A DNA stretch of 64,000 bases from Byssothecium circinans (Eukaryota > Ascomycota > Dothideomycetes > Pleosporales > Massarinaceae): NCBI GenBank assembly GCA_010015675.1, contig ML976999.1, positions 260,954 to 324,953 on the forward strand, given 5' to 3'. The first letter of the stretch is position 1; each line of letters opens with the position of its first letter. Shown here in pieces: positions 1 to 10,398 of the stretch. A program made the translations under genes and the position numbers. The notes beneath the pieces are model-generated. The model ran no database searches. It was not told the origin of the DNA and worked only from the letters and a program-made list of their open reading frames with translations.

Positions 1-537
1 GCCTAGTATTCTCTATACCTATATAGCTTACTAAGCTATTAGAAATCCTAGAATATCTTTTTATAATCCTTTTTATCTATATTATATATATCTGTATTTA
101 AAATTTCAGCTTAATAGCTCTTATATTTAAATTGTTATTAAGATAATACAGTTTGATTTTCCTTGCCAAGCAAAAGTGGCCGTCTCGGTGGTGTGGCCGT
201 CTCGGTGGTGTGGCCGTCTCGGTGGTGCTTTACGTTAGAATACTATGTAGGTTACTTAGTTTATTAGGCGGCGCTATGTAGGGGGTGCTAAAGTAGCTTA
301 AATGTATCTTAGTTCTTAAAATGACTCACTCTTTAAAATGACTCACACGCGGGTCGTGCACAAGGCGCGAGCACCGCGATTCCCAACAGGAACAATGCGC
401 CACTGTTATGCAGCAAAAGCAATCATTCATCGTTAGCTGTTGCTTATTAGAGCCGCTCTCCCTACAGTAACGAAATGGCTAATAATACAAACATCAAGTA
501 AACAACGGGTTGTTACCCTTGTTCTACTCATTACGGC
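1..537. other. AT-rich gene-free flank
   Basis: No coding sequence is recognisable. The first 170 bases and most of 230-310 are very AT-rich, with runs of TATATA and poly-pyrimidine, unlike the roughly balanced composition of the gene regions. It resembles mutated repeat DNA of the kind left by repeat-induced point mutation, but no parent element can be named. A 17-bp tandem repeat lies at 176-226. Confidence 0.5.
176..226. repeat. 17-bp tandem repeat, three copies
   Basis: The unit GTGGCCGTCTCGGTGGT occurs three times head to tail with no mismatch (176-192, 193-209, 210-226). It is GC-rich inside an AT-rich flank, so it is a discrete minisatellite. No function can be assigned. Confidence 0.9.
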
Positions 538-2623
538 CTAACGAAGCTGAAACTCCTTCCACACCTTCTTTGGTGTCACCTTCTTTGGTGTAGGACGTGG
601 TAGCCAGACACTCTTCAGTCTATTAGATGTTCTTGTCTTGTTCTCAGAGACCATTTCCATATTTCCATCCATTTCACCAAAACCCACGCGCTCATATACT
701 CCGTTCTTCACCTCCCGAATCACCAGGACATAGAGTGACTGTCCTTCAGTGGTGTGACACAAATGTATCCCAATGCAGTTGGTATTAGTAAGAATGGGTG
801 TAGTGCAAGTTGGCGCGAAACTCCATACATATGGTTCTTTGCCTTCGAGCTCTAGTATTGCCTCATACTGTAAGCGAGACCATAATGTCCGACTTCTCCA
901 GATTCGCAACGAGAACGTCCAGGTGGCAATATGCAAAGTGTCAGAAATATTCATGCTCATGTCATCGTAAGAGTGACAGAATGTCTCCAAGTCAACAACT
1001 CTACCATCTTCAAGCTGAATCGAGAGTTGAAGATCCTTGTTAGGCTCCACGTAGTGCCACGAATAGTCTCTTATTTCCCAGCGTATCTTGCTTCGCCAAC
1101 CAGTCCAGGACCACGACGGAAACCCCTCACGCCGCTCTGATGGTGAAACAACCCCCCAGCATAGTCCCCCACAGAAGCCAGTCAATGGAGTCCATTCCCG
1201 TACGCGTGGCTCTGATTCCCAACCACTCCTTCGTTTTGGGGTTGCCGGAATCATTGGCATGCCAGCACAATGCAACACTCGTTTCCGGCTCCTTTTAAAG
1301 GCCTGTAAGATGCCAGAAATCCCGTTCAAGATATCAGAAGGATTAGTCAACTGCCTTGTGCTGTAATCTTCAATTCTTTGTACTACCTCCCATGCTGACG
1401 TGCCGATTCCTCTCGGGAACATGCCGATGTTGAATTTGTCACAAAATTTTGCTTGGAAACGCTGACCGTTCTGAGTGTGGAGGCTTCGTAAGGGGAAGTC
1501 GAGAGCTTCGCAGCAGTACATGCCAGAGCACTCGAAGTAGACCTGATAGTCGGTGAAGATGAGTCGTCTGGGGGAAAGGATGCCTTCTTGATAAGTCCAG
1601 CCTCGCTGAAACCATTTCGAATGTTTGATTGTGTCTCTTGGATCTGGAAGAGTCGATACCAGCGTGTGTCCTCGGACTATCCCCTGCGGTTGGGCTGGTC
1701 TATATCTTTCTCCGACACCTGGGAGGCCGTGATTGGGCGTTGCTCCTGCAGCGGCAATAATCGTGAGACAGGCGCAGCTGTAGATCAAGTCCATTTGCCC
1801 CACCTGTTCCCGCACCTCAGATGGTTCAGACTGATTGATACAGAACCGGTCTATCCAGAGATATCGCATATTCAAGGATCGAGTGATGGTAATAGCGTCT
1901 TCGATAGTTTCAGGCAGCTGAGGCGGTAAAACTCGAGAAAACTCTGGACCTCTCTCACCCGCTCCCCATACGTAGCTTAGAGCTACGTATTGGGCCCTGC
2001 AGCCGTCAACAATCCGCCTCGTCTCACAATCAATTACTTTGAACGAGATGATTGTAGAGAGTGGGGATGTGGTAGACTCGGACGAAAGTGGCCCATCTCC
2101 CGCACTGCATGCACTAGAATGGTTATCTTGGCAGTAGTTGAGCCAACCTTTGACCAACTCAGGGTTGATATTGGGTTGTATAAGTCGAACGACCGACAGA
2201 TGCTCTGGTTGTTTGAGAAGGAAGGCCGAGCTTCCGTCAATGGCGAGCATGGTTGTATCGATAGCTTGCCAACCCCTTTCCGGGATCCTGTTACTGCTTA
2301 AGGATCGAAGCACATGACGTTCGGAACCTCTTTCTTGCGCTGGAACGAGTTGAAGCATAAGTTGACAGAGCGAACAGCTATTGACGCTCCAGTCCCTTGT
2401 CGGACCTAGTTCGCAGAGTGGTTTGCCAAATTTGGTAAGATGTTTCCGCCGAAAGGCTGTGTCTAGATTGATTCGTTTACATCTTTTGCAGAGGTCAAAC
2501 CCTAAGACGGATGCAGCAGAAACTAAACATGTCAGAGTTGCAGAGTCAACGAGAAGCCCCCGTACCTCGTCTCCTAGGCTGTGATCGCCTGGGGTGCAGC
2601 TGTTCGCGTCTTGCGGACAACAT
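538..2623 (-). CDS. HET-domain protein (heterokaryon incompatibility type)
   Basis: HET proteins act in the cytoplasm in non-self recognition and programmed cell death after hyphal fusion; the partner of this one is unknown. The C-terminal reading frame is open for about 670 codons. An N-terminal Cys cluster (LCKRCKRINLD, then CSLCQ) precedes the HET domain at about residues 191-326, with the hallmarks YVALSYVWG, YLWIDRFCINQ and RGWTYQEGILSPR; FPSWSWTGW follows near the C terminus. The long frame has no ATG before the domain and would start at GTG. I therefore propose a 5' exon 2566-2623 (ATG at 2623), intron 2502-2565 (GTACGG...CTTAG, with a CTGAC branch site) and exon 2 at 538-2501, giving 673 aa. 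A short TPKKV duplication lies close to the C terminus. The family call is firm; the 5' end is inferred. Confidence 0.82.
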
Positions 2624-3471
2624 TTGTACACTGATGCTGGCTATACACAATCAAAGCACAAATTATCGAGAAAAGGAGACGATGGAAGCAAGCGAGCTCT
2701 ATAAGAACCATCTTCTCTGTACTGCGCCACTGTGCTACTGCGCTACTGCGCCACCCCCTCGGCCAGTGAACAGGGGAGCGTAATCTGGGATGCCGGTTGT
2801 CCCAGATTCGCGCCAATACTGTACGAGGCTTGCTCATGTTGGCTTAGGCTGCCAAGACCTGCTGAGCCTTGCACAGCCACAAGCATAGGCTGCTGCAAGC
2901 TCGTCCTTCAGGAGCTCGCTGTCAGGATATGGTCACAGAGACAAGGCAAACTTCGATGAAGAACAACAGTATATCATTCAGTGTATGACAGGACGAATCG
3001 CTGCTCGATAAACCTAGCTTCGCAGACGATATATATACTAGGGATCACATCACCTGACTCAACCCCTCATGGGCGAGTGGCATCAAAGCCCTGACACTCG
3101 CCGCCTATGAGATGATTCGAAAACGGCCGCATCGTAATCTCGCGGAATTCCACGGCTGTAAAGTGTCAAACGGACGAATTGTTGGCTTATATTTCAAGAA
3201 TTATGCAGGGAGTTTATAGGATGTACTTAATCCTTAGAGCCTGCACTATAGTTGCTATTTCCCTAAAATAGGGGCCTTTTTTTACACCTTTTAACCCCTA
3301 TTTTAAAGTCTAAAATACTTTAAAGTAGGGTAATCTTTTGCGTAATTAGGGGTTCTTTCCCTAAAATAGGGTATCTATCCCTAATTTTAGGGAAAACGAG
3401 GTTGTAGTGTGAATAAGTCGGCTTTCATCGTTTCGCAAGACTACGCCCAACTACGTCGGCGGGCATGTCAT
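2624..3471. other. Intergenic, no gene seen
   Basis: The first 400 bases are of mixed composition and would contain the promoter of the HET gene on the minus strand. From about 3180 the sequence becomes AT-rich and carries the palindromes listed at 3261-3392. No open frame resembles a known protein. Confidence 0.5.
3261..3392. repeat. Cluster of CCCTA...TAGGG palindromes
   Basis: Three short self-complementary motifs occur within 132 bp: CCCTAAAATAGGG at 3261-3273 and again at 3359-3371, and the perfect palindrome CCCTAATTTTAGGG at 3379-3392. They sit in AT-rich DNA. They could be hairpin ends of a decayed DNA element. The CCCTAA/TTAGGG words match fungal telomere repeats, but single copies are not evidence of a telomere. 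Confidence 0.6.
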
Positions 3472-3612
3472 TACCTGCCAGAGATTGAAGAAGGCATACG
3501 ATACTACATAAGCTCAATTTGATCCACAACGACATCAATCCTGCAAACATCATGCTCGACGAGAACGAAACCTTGATCATTATCGACTTTGAGAGCAGCT
3601 CCGCATCTCGAT
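3472..3612 (+). pseudogene. Protein-kinase fragment (catalytic loop)
   Basis: From 3513 the plus strand reads LNLIHNDINPANIMLDEN followed by LIIIDFES, then a stop at about 3610. HNDINPANIM is the kinase catalytic loop (HxDxxxxN type) and IDFES stands where the DFG-like metal-binding segment is expected. Just upstream, in another frame, 3472-3507 reads LPEIEEGIRYY, which fits the helix before the loop, so a frameshift near 3508-3512 separates the two pieces. No N-lobe or C-lobe remains. This is a short relic of a fungal kinase gene, not an expressed gene. Confidence 0.6.
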
Positions 3613-3885
3613 AGCGGAATTGTTGGCAATATACTTCCTCGGTTTCTCATACATTGATGAGGACCTTGTGGAAGTGGATTAAGATTTGCGATCTTTCTTG
3701 AAATAAGGGTGTGCTGATGATGGTGGCTATTATCATGACTATAGTCACTGATCTTGCGCTGGAGGACAAATTTTCATAACAGAAGCGCGACCTCAGGTCA
3801 TATGTAAAAGTCTTCAACTTAAACGGCAAAAGCTAACATCCTAGGACTTTAACGTGGCTTTAAGGAGATACTTGTAGTCTGCGTG

Positions 3886-4075
3886 TGTGTAAAGGAGGAA
3901 AGGAAAAAGAAAGGGAGAGGGCGGTTTATATACTCATTCTTGCATAAGATGCCAGTTTATACAACCTTAACTGAATGAAAAAATGTTCACATCAACGTTT
4001 TCATAGACCGAAGATCTGTAAAGTTTGTTGAGAAGTCTGGAAGATATGATTCTAAGGGTTAAATGATAATTATCA
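3886..4075 (-). promoter_or_regulatory. Orphan promoter-like module 1
   Basis: Read on the minus strand: a perfect 12-bp palindrome TGATAATTATCA (4064-4075, two inverted GATA-type sites), 130 bp later a TATA box (GTATATAAA, 3925-3933), then a CT-rich leader (about 3886-3924) typical of fungal transcription starts. The first ATG downstream opens only six codons. No gene follows. Confidence 0.5.
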
Positions 4076-4239
4076 CTAGCGCCATTAAAGTCAGGATTTA
4101 CTATCTCGTTTTTTAATAGCCAAAATACCGGTTCGCTTCCGTTCCGCATGCCACGACTTCTAGTTGATTTTCTTTTTGAAAAATTCTCACACCCATGAGT
4201 CTGGGCTAAGTCATTATAGTAAGATGATGCAAACTGCGA

Positions 4240-4436
4240 CCCTGTGAAGAATAAATAGAAGAGGGAGAGATGCGCGCTTTTATATTATTTTCAAACCGTC
4301 CAAAGAGCCAACTGTACAGTCAATATGCGCCAGTTTTACAAGAAGGCACCAGAGGCCCTCATATTTGGAAAGCCAATTCCAACGCATTTTGACGCACCAT
4401 CCTTCCACTCTAATGATAATTACCATCATCGTCGTC
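4240..4436 (-). promoter_or_regulatory. Orphan promoter-like module 2
   Basis: Same layout as module 1 on the minus strand: a GATGATGGTAATTATCA-type motif at 4413-4436, 126 bp, then the TATA box AATATAAAA (4278-4286), then a CT-rich leader with TTCTTCACAGG. The next ATG is followed at once by a stop. The motif shares AATGATAATTA with module 1. Confidence 0.5.
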
Positions 4437-4689
4437 GGGATAGTCTTTCCTCCACTTCCCCCATTTGCGCACGCAAACACCTCATGAGCTCTAGCATCCT
4501 ATTCCATTAACGTGAACAACTGTCCTCATAAAGAGTCCCCAGCTTCTTTTAGCACTCCCGACCTCCCCATGCCTCGACATCGGCAGGCTTCAACCGTAGT
4601 TTTAGCTCTGAAATGTCCCTCTACCATGGTCTCCGGCTCGTACACTTTTTGGGGGTCGGAACCTCGAGTATAGGATCTGTTTCATAAGC

Positions 4690-4827
4690 AAAGCTGTGGA
4701 GGGGGGGTTTATATAACCTAAAACTGCGCTACGGCGACCAGACCCAGGGAAAGTTGATGGTTCTACCAGTTGTCTGCGCTCCAAACAGCGTGATCTCAAA
4801 TTGAAGTGATTATAGGCATTATTTTAA
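4690..4827 (-). promoter_or_regulatory. Orphan promoter-like module 3 (degenerate)
   Basis: A strong TATA box GTTATATAAA (4708-4717, minus strand) is preceded at 4807-4827 by an AT-rich motif that only loosely resembles the GATA/GATGAT element of the other modules, and followed by a C-rich leader. It is the weakest member of the set. Confidence 0.35.
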
Positions 4828-5064
4828 CTCTCAGATACTTGTCGGTTCCGCTCTCACTATTCTCCCCTTAAGAACTTAAAATCCGCTCACAATGGCGACA
4901 GAAAGAAATCATCGCGGGAGTATCGCATTTCCACACCTTCTTAACCCCACCCACTCTCGTTCTTACTTTCCCCCGACATGAAGGGTTTTGGAAGAGGTTT
5001 TTAGTCCCGCGACAAAACATTGTGTCTAAAATAGAAAATCTTATCAAGATAGCCTAACTTGCAC

Positions 5065-5250
5065 TGCGTGTGAAGAGGAGAGAAAGTGTAAGGAAAGAGC
5101 TTTTATACCTAGAGGCTATAGCTCAGATACTACAGTTCAGAAACGTTGAAGAAACACCATATGGACTACAGAATCAAAACATGGAAAGATAACCCAAAGT
5201 TATGTTAAGCTGTTAAACCTACAGCACCAACGATGAAGATCATCGTCATC
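5065..5250 (-). promoter_or_regulatory. Orphan promoter-like module 4
   Basis: Minus strand: a GATGACGATGATCTTCATCG element (5231-5250), 122 bp, then GTATAAAA (5101-5108), then a CT-rich leader with CTCTTCACACGC (about 5066-5085). The first ATG of the leader (near 5022) opens a frame of about 50 codons with no recognisable similarity. Confidence 0.5.
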
Positions 5251-5631
5251 CACTCGTACCTCACTCCAATCCATCCCCACCATCCATAGAGAAACTAGTC
5301 GCAACTTAGTACCATTTCACAACGCATATTGCGGAGTTGTTGAATTTTTAGTCCATCCTCACCTTCTCATAAATTGTCTGGATAGGTTTTTTAATTTACC
5401 AACGCAACACACACCATGGCGCCACAATCCAGTAGCTGTTAGACCGCAGAAAGCAACCGTAGCGCGCAACCATGAGTGGGTGAATGAGTTTTCCACTACT
5501 CTCAGGGGTGAATAGATCTTAAAGCTCAATTAATTTCATAAATATATCTCTAAGTAGTGTTCTATATAAAGAAATCTTATATATTAAAGCTATCTTAGGA
5601 TTGTAAGAGGATCTTAGGTGTGATACGGTAT

Positions 5632-6021
5632 CTAAGCTCTGTTAGGGGTAAGAAGCTTTATTAGGGGTAAGATAATCTCTAAGCTCTGTCACAGCTCTAT
5701 TAGATATAATAGGATATTAAAGGCATAATATACTCTTACTATTAGTATTAATGTTAATTATTCTATAGTATTCCTCTATCCTTAGTATCCTTGGATGTGC
5801 TGTAAGGGAGTAAATGTTAACCCTTTATAGCTGCGCACCTCTAAATAATAACCGCCACACTTCTATATATATATATATATATATAGGCCGTTAATGGGGC
5901 TATTCTAGCTATAGATAACATCGTTATACAGCGCTAGGGTGTGTATATACTAGATAATAAAATGGGAAGCCACTGGTTGCTCCTTCCTCACACCTCTAAC
6001 AGAGCTCTAACAGAGCTTAGA
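5632..6021. mobile_element. MITE-like relic with inverted repeats
   Basis: TCTAAGCTCTGTTAG at 5632-5646 is the exact reverse complement of CTAACAGAGCTTAGA at 6007-6021. A second 13-bp pairing exists between 5677-5689 and 6010-6022. The enclosed 390 bp are AT-rich, contain the direct repeat TTAGGGGTAAG (about 5642 and 5661) and a TA microsatellite (5863-5885), and code for nothing recognisable. The design fits a non-autonomous DNA transposon or a mutated repeat. Target-site duplication was not found. Confidence 0.4.
5863..5885. repeat. TA dinucleotide microsatellite
   Basis: About eleven uninterrupted TA units lie inside the AT-rich element. Such runs are prone to length variation and carry no evident signal. 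Confidence 0.9.
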
Positions 6022-6312
6022 GGCTATTTTAGCCCTAACATAGTCTCTAACCTAAAGTGTCTATATAGTACTGTCACCCTTATAAATCTACATCACGATT
6101 TGGAGGCTATATTAAAGTGTGATTGGAGTGGGCAACTGCTGTACAGCGTCTTCATCAACCCTATGAAGCGCGGTACGGAAGCGTGTAAGGAGAGAAGAAT
6201 CCGTATCGAATGGGAGTATTTATACCGCTTCCTTCCGGGTGTGGCGCGCTAGCCGGAATAATTTGCACATGAATCGAACCCCATCGGTCTCTCGTTATGT
6301 ACGGGATAATGT

Positions 6313-6692
6313 TTAGGTCGGAAACGTGAACGTGTGTCCAAACTTCTGGTGCATCTGATCTTGTGTGGATAACACCGATTGTACCCTTGATTCATACTTT
6401 TCAAGACGTTCGCGTAGAGTGTTAATGTCGTTAGCACTCCAGACGGTCCGGCAAGCCTGGAGCATAGTGTCCCATTGCGTTTCGAATGCTTTAGCTTGAG
6501 CTGTCCCAAAGCGTCAAAGTAGTTGCTAAGCCACCGCATTGTAGTTGGGAAGTAGCTTCGCAAGTCCACATTGTCGGTCGTAGCGCCCTCGACGGAATGG
6601 TGAATGTCTTTCGCCGTCCCGACGAGTTTTGCGGCAACCTGTATAAATTGCAGAATGTTGGCCCCAAGCCCTACTGCGGTGAGTGAGTCCAT
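6313..6692 (-). pseudogene. STAND/NLR-type N-terminal domain, frameshifted relic
   Basis: From ATG 6692 the minus strand reads MDSLTAVGLGANILQFIQV, the usual start of the fungal N-terminal domain of STAND (NACHT/NB-ARC) proteins (MDPLSALGLAxNIxQF type), which act in fungal non-self recognition. The frame stays plausible to LGQLKLK. After a one-base shift near 6490 a second frame continues as AFETQWDTMLQACRTVW and NTLRERLEKYES, the matching C-terminal half of the same domain, ending at a TAA at 6313. The middle of the domain appears shortened and no NACHT domain or repeats follow. This is a dead fragment. Its place between two HET genes fits a non-self-recognition cluster. Confidence 0.65.
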
Positions 6693-7323
6693 TGAGAGCG
6701 AAGTGAAGTGTGATGTTCAAAGTTTTAAGAGGTTGCGGAGAGCAATCACGCTGAAGCAGTGAGGCTGCCTGAAGCGCAGTTGCCTTTTCGCAAGCCAACT
6801 AAATGCACGATCTGGCGCCTAGATTTTATAACAGCGGCCACCTCGTATTCGACTGGAAGATACCTCTGACCTCCCAGCCTTACCTCCCCAAGCCGTGTAA
6901 ACTTCTTAGTGCGGGTATAACGAGGATGGCACAGAAGCGATGCATTATGCGCAATAGGCATTTCCCCTAACTCTTCTCAAACGCGCTTTTTATCCGGTCC
7001 TACCGTCCCTCTTCACCCTCCTAACTAGACCTTCGACTTAAAGTACCAATCAAGAATACCACGCGGCAAGTAAGTTCACCCAAACCACACGACCTTTGCT
7101 TATCGTCCCCTCCCACACCCACACTTTCGTTCCAGCCCCAAACCAGCTTTCCCCACCAGTAACATGCCTCACGCAACTCCACGTTACTTAACTTAAAATT
7201 CTTCCGCTAGCTCGATTGTTAACAGATCTGACTTGTTCTTCAGGTACTGTTGTAGCATAGGGATCGTTAGGATGGAATTGCCCCTACAAACGATGGCATT
7301 CGCATTGGCTCTACCCGTAACTG
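6693..7323. other. Intergenic, no gene seen
   Basis: Promoter side of the STAND relic and 3' flank of the HET pseudogene. Composition is mixed. No open frame with recognisable similarity. Confidence 0.5.
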
Positions 7324-10300
7324 CTATCCAAGCTTGACGTCAATCATCTCTGCTGGCCATTCCTTAAACAAATCCACGCCTCTCCTAACTGTATCATCAT
7401 ACTGAGGGAACATGAGGGTTGTCAATACATTGAGAGGACTGACGGGGCGTTCAGGATCCGCAGGGCCAAATATTGCCCCGACACCTTTTCGATATGCTTC
7501 TCCACCTTTCCATTCTATCCACAAGGCAGCGTACACCCTTAGAGCTGGAGTGAAGTACCCCGAATGAAGCAAGTATGGTATGTTGAACTCCCCGCGTGGA
7601 CTGCCCCAGGCGGAAGTGATGACAAGCTGACAACTAGAACCGAGGAGGGAGTCTACTTCCTGAGGGTTGTCAGGCTGAAAATCTCCAACTATCACGCCCG
7701 GGAATGCTTCATGCTCAAGTAGCAGTGCTCTGCGTCCGTGTTCGCCGTCGTAGACTTGTACTGGCTTGAGAGTGTATGAATATGCTCGGAACTCGAGATA
7801 CGGGTACCAGTTTTTGCTGCTTTCGAAGAAGGTCTCAGGATGGTCGACCAAGGGAAATGGATGACAGAATCGCTTGTTTGGCCAATTGTCGTGGAGAAAG
7901 TAGACAGCTTTTTGCTTCGACCAATCCTGCAGGTCCAGTTCCGTTAGGTCATTTTCTTCCACCTCTTCCACTTGAATCAGAGCGTCCTTGGTGATGTTTC
8001 TTTCGTGGACATTTTCCGGATTGTCCCGGTCAGGGTAAAAGACTCGTTTTAGCCCCTCATCATCATCCTTGATAAAATATGAAAAAGAATGTGCTCGCCA
8101 GTCTTTGGTATATTCCCACTTTTTGGGATGAACACATTTGTAGGATGGGTTCGTAATAAGAACCCGAGTGCCATCTTTCCGAGTACGGTAGAATGCGATC
8201 ATGGGGGACCAGACGCTACGAGCGTTCCATGTTTCTCGCTCGGGACAATAATCTCTGATCGGCTGCCAAACGTCCTGGCATTCTATCCAAAAGGGGCGCA
8301 GAAGCACTTCTGTCTCCCAACCGAGCCATAATCAGTTCGGGAATCCTTTTCTTCTTTTTGGCACGCTTCCTGGGGCAAAGGACCAGAAGAGGCTGTAGTC
8401 AAAGATCAAGGTTGGAATACCATAAAAGAAACCTCCATCGAATGCGCGGCTGAACTCCTGTATAACAGCGCCAAATGCCCTCTCTGCATCGCTTGGATAT
8501 GAGAGGGATCGCTTGGAATAACCCCTAACTAGGCTCCAGTAGGCTTCGAGATCTGGGATTGGTCTTTCGCTTAGTACAAGCGATTCAGGGATGGCAAAAG
8601 CTGGGAATTCTTGAGTGCGACCTGCGTGACTTTTTATCATTGATTGTCCAGAGTCGAACTTATCGCCATCGTCATCCGCCGAGCAAGTTTCCTGGATTGA
8701 ACACGACACGCATTCCCAATACACTGTCTTATCGTGGAAAACCAACGTTCTTGGCGAAAGCATTCTTTCTTGGAAGGTCCAGGCCCTTTGGTGGTGCGGG
8801 CTGGTTTCAGACTCTTTGTACTTGAGAACTGAGAATTGTATGGATGATGAGAATTGAAGGGTGAGGTTCGGTTCATGCTTTCTGCTCGGATCGTCGACTC
8901 CAGGCAGCCCGTGATTGATATCTTCTCCGTCGGCACAGATGATCGTGAGGTACGAGTTTTTGAATATCTCACCCATGGCCCCGATTTGATCCTGGACCAT
9001 ATTCTCGTCGTCTTGTACGATACATAGCCGATCGACTCAAAGGAAATCGATGCCAATCAGCTGACAGAGCTTGATGGCGTCTCTGATCGTTCTCGGTATC
9101 AAGGTAACAAAGTCGTGTGAGCTCAAAGAGCCATGTCGACAGAGATTCTGAAAATTTGAATGTTTGCTTTCTATCGTCCCGGTGACTCGACCCCAAACGT
9201 AGCTCAGTGTTGCATATTTGGTTTGCGTAGAGGGGCACGGAGCAATACAAAGTTGTTTAACGTCAATGAGGAACGCTGGCATCACGTCGGATCGTGGCGC
9301 TCCGTGCAGGTGCGGCCAGCATTTGTCATGGAAATTATCGCAGTATTCTATCCAACGACGAATCCTCGATGTGTCTATAGGGCCCTCTGGAAGCATTACA
9401 CCAAAATCTCGTGGAGGGGAAGAATCGGCGGACAACGGCACATGCTGATCTCGGGTTTCCGATTGCGACTTGGCATACCAAGTAGGATATTGATTGTCCA
9501 CCACCTGCGAATTGGAGCGCTTAGATGGAGATGTATCATGCCTAGAAACGAGATAGGACTCGCTCAGGAACCGGAGAACGAACGATATATGAGGGCGCAA
9601 CCGGAGAATTAGACATTTCAGCGGAGTTAAGCAAGGTTCAACCCCATCAGAAGCCAGAGAGAGAACACATAGCCTCGACAACTGATAACCTGATATGGGA
9701 TCAAACGTGATCTGGACCTCATCATCGTCGCTGAAACATGGGCCTTCTCTCTTCAGGTCGTTCCTGGGATGATAGCAAGATCCATAGTCCAAGAGCACAT
9801 TCCAAACTTTCTGGCATGTCGAGCAGGAAGTTTGGTCGCGAAGGGCAATTGGATTGCCAAGTTTTAGACACCAACGACGCACGGGCCCGTGGTTTGGTTC
9901 TGATTCGTGGTATGGCGCGAAGGACTCCGCTGTGGCTCGGCATACAGGGCATGATGACGGCTCATCGACGTCGAAACCTATTGTGGTAGAAGATTCCATG
10001 TTGACCTGCGTTGACGTTGATTGCGGTGGGTTGAGTTGCGTTGAAGTTTGGGACGTTGACGTCTGCTGCGTTACGGACGGTTGGATTGAGATCGGTTGCA
10101 TCGCCGCCGGTTCAGCAGACTGCGTGCAGGTCGAGCCCACGGCTGGTGTGGGTGCCGAGGTGCTCTCAGCAGTAGCTATCGGCGAGGAAGTGGTCGCGGG
10201 CTCGACAGCAGCGATCATGGACTCAACAGCGGTCGACGCGGGAATGTCGTGCGAGGCTGGTGGGCGCTGCATATCGCCTGGCTGGATGACGAGCGTGGTC

Positions 10301-10398
10301 GCTGGTTGTGAAGAGGGTGCAGGCTCCCGGTCCGAGTCGCGCGAGTGCAAGTTCAACTTGACGTGCAATTTCAAGACATCGCCTTTGCGAGGCTCCAT
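7324..10398 (-). pseudogene. HET-domain gene with two in-frame TGA codons
   Basis: One frame runs from ATG 10398 to a final stop at 7324-7326 (1,024 codons), interrupted only by TGA at codon 454 (9037-9039) and codon 689 (8332-8334). Across both stops the frame and homology continue. The first lies in LIGIDF-L-(stop)-VDRLCIVQ, where the HET family has the W of LWIDRLCI. The second lies in GFPN-(stop)-LWLGWETE, where the family has the first W of FPSWSWxGW. Both fit TGG-to-TGA changes. Other hallmarks are intact: a Ser/Thr/Pro-rich N terminus, CPVCR and CSTCQKVW cysteine pairs, YATLSYVWG, and RAWTFQERMLSPRTL. Without readthrough the product ends before the HET core. No intron with plausible sites removes either stop. 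It could be a recent pseudogene, a natural null allele, or (less likely) a readthrough gene. Confidence 0.75.

Larger units (their letters stand above)
3613..5631. other. Gene-free block with four promoter-like modules
   Basis: No open frame longer than about 66 codons looks like protein here. The stretch is instead occupied by repeated promoter-like modules on the minus strand (3886-4075, 4240-4436, 4690-4827, 5065-5250; listed separately). Between them lie C-rich minus-strand spacers and the recurring word TTTTAGTC or TTTTAGC on the plus strand. Confidence 0.5.

Noticed and set aside
3359..3392. Telomere repeat
   Set aside because: Only single CCCTAA/TTAGGG words in palindromes; no tandem TTAGGG array in the window.
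6271..6280. tRNA B-box-like GGTTCGATTC on the minus strand
   Set aside because: No A box, no cloverleaf pairing and no acceptor stem around it.
7324..10398. Classical RIP as the cause of the two TGA codons
   Set aside because: RIP favours CpA to TpA. Here the changed base is the first C of CCA (a CpC context), which would give TGA; CpA change would give TAG. The rest of the gene is not AT-enriched.
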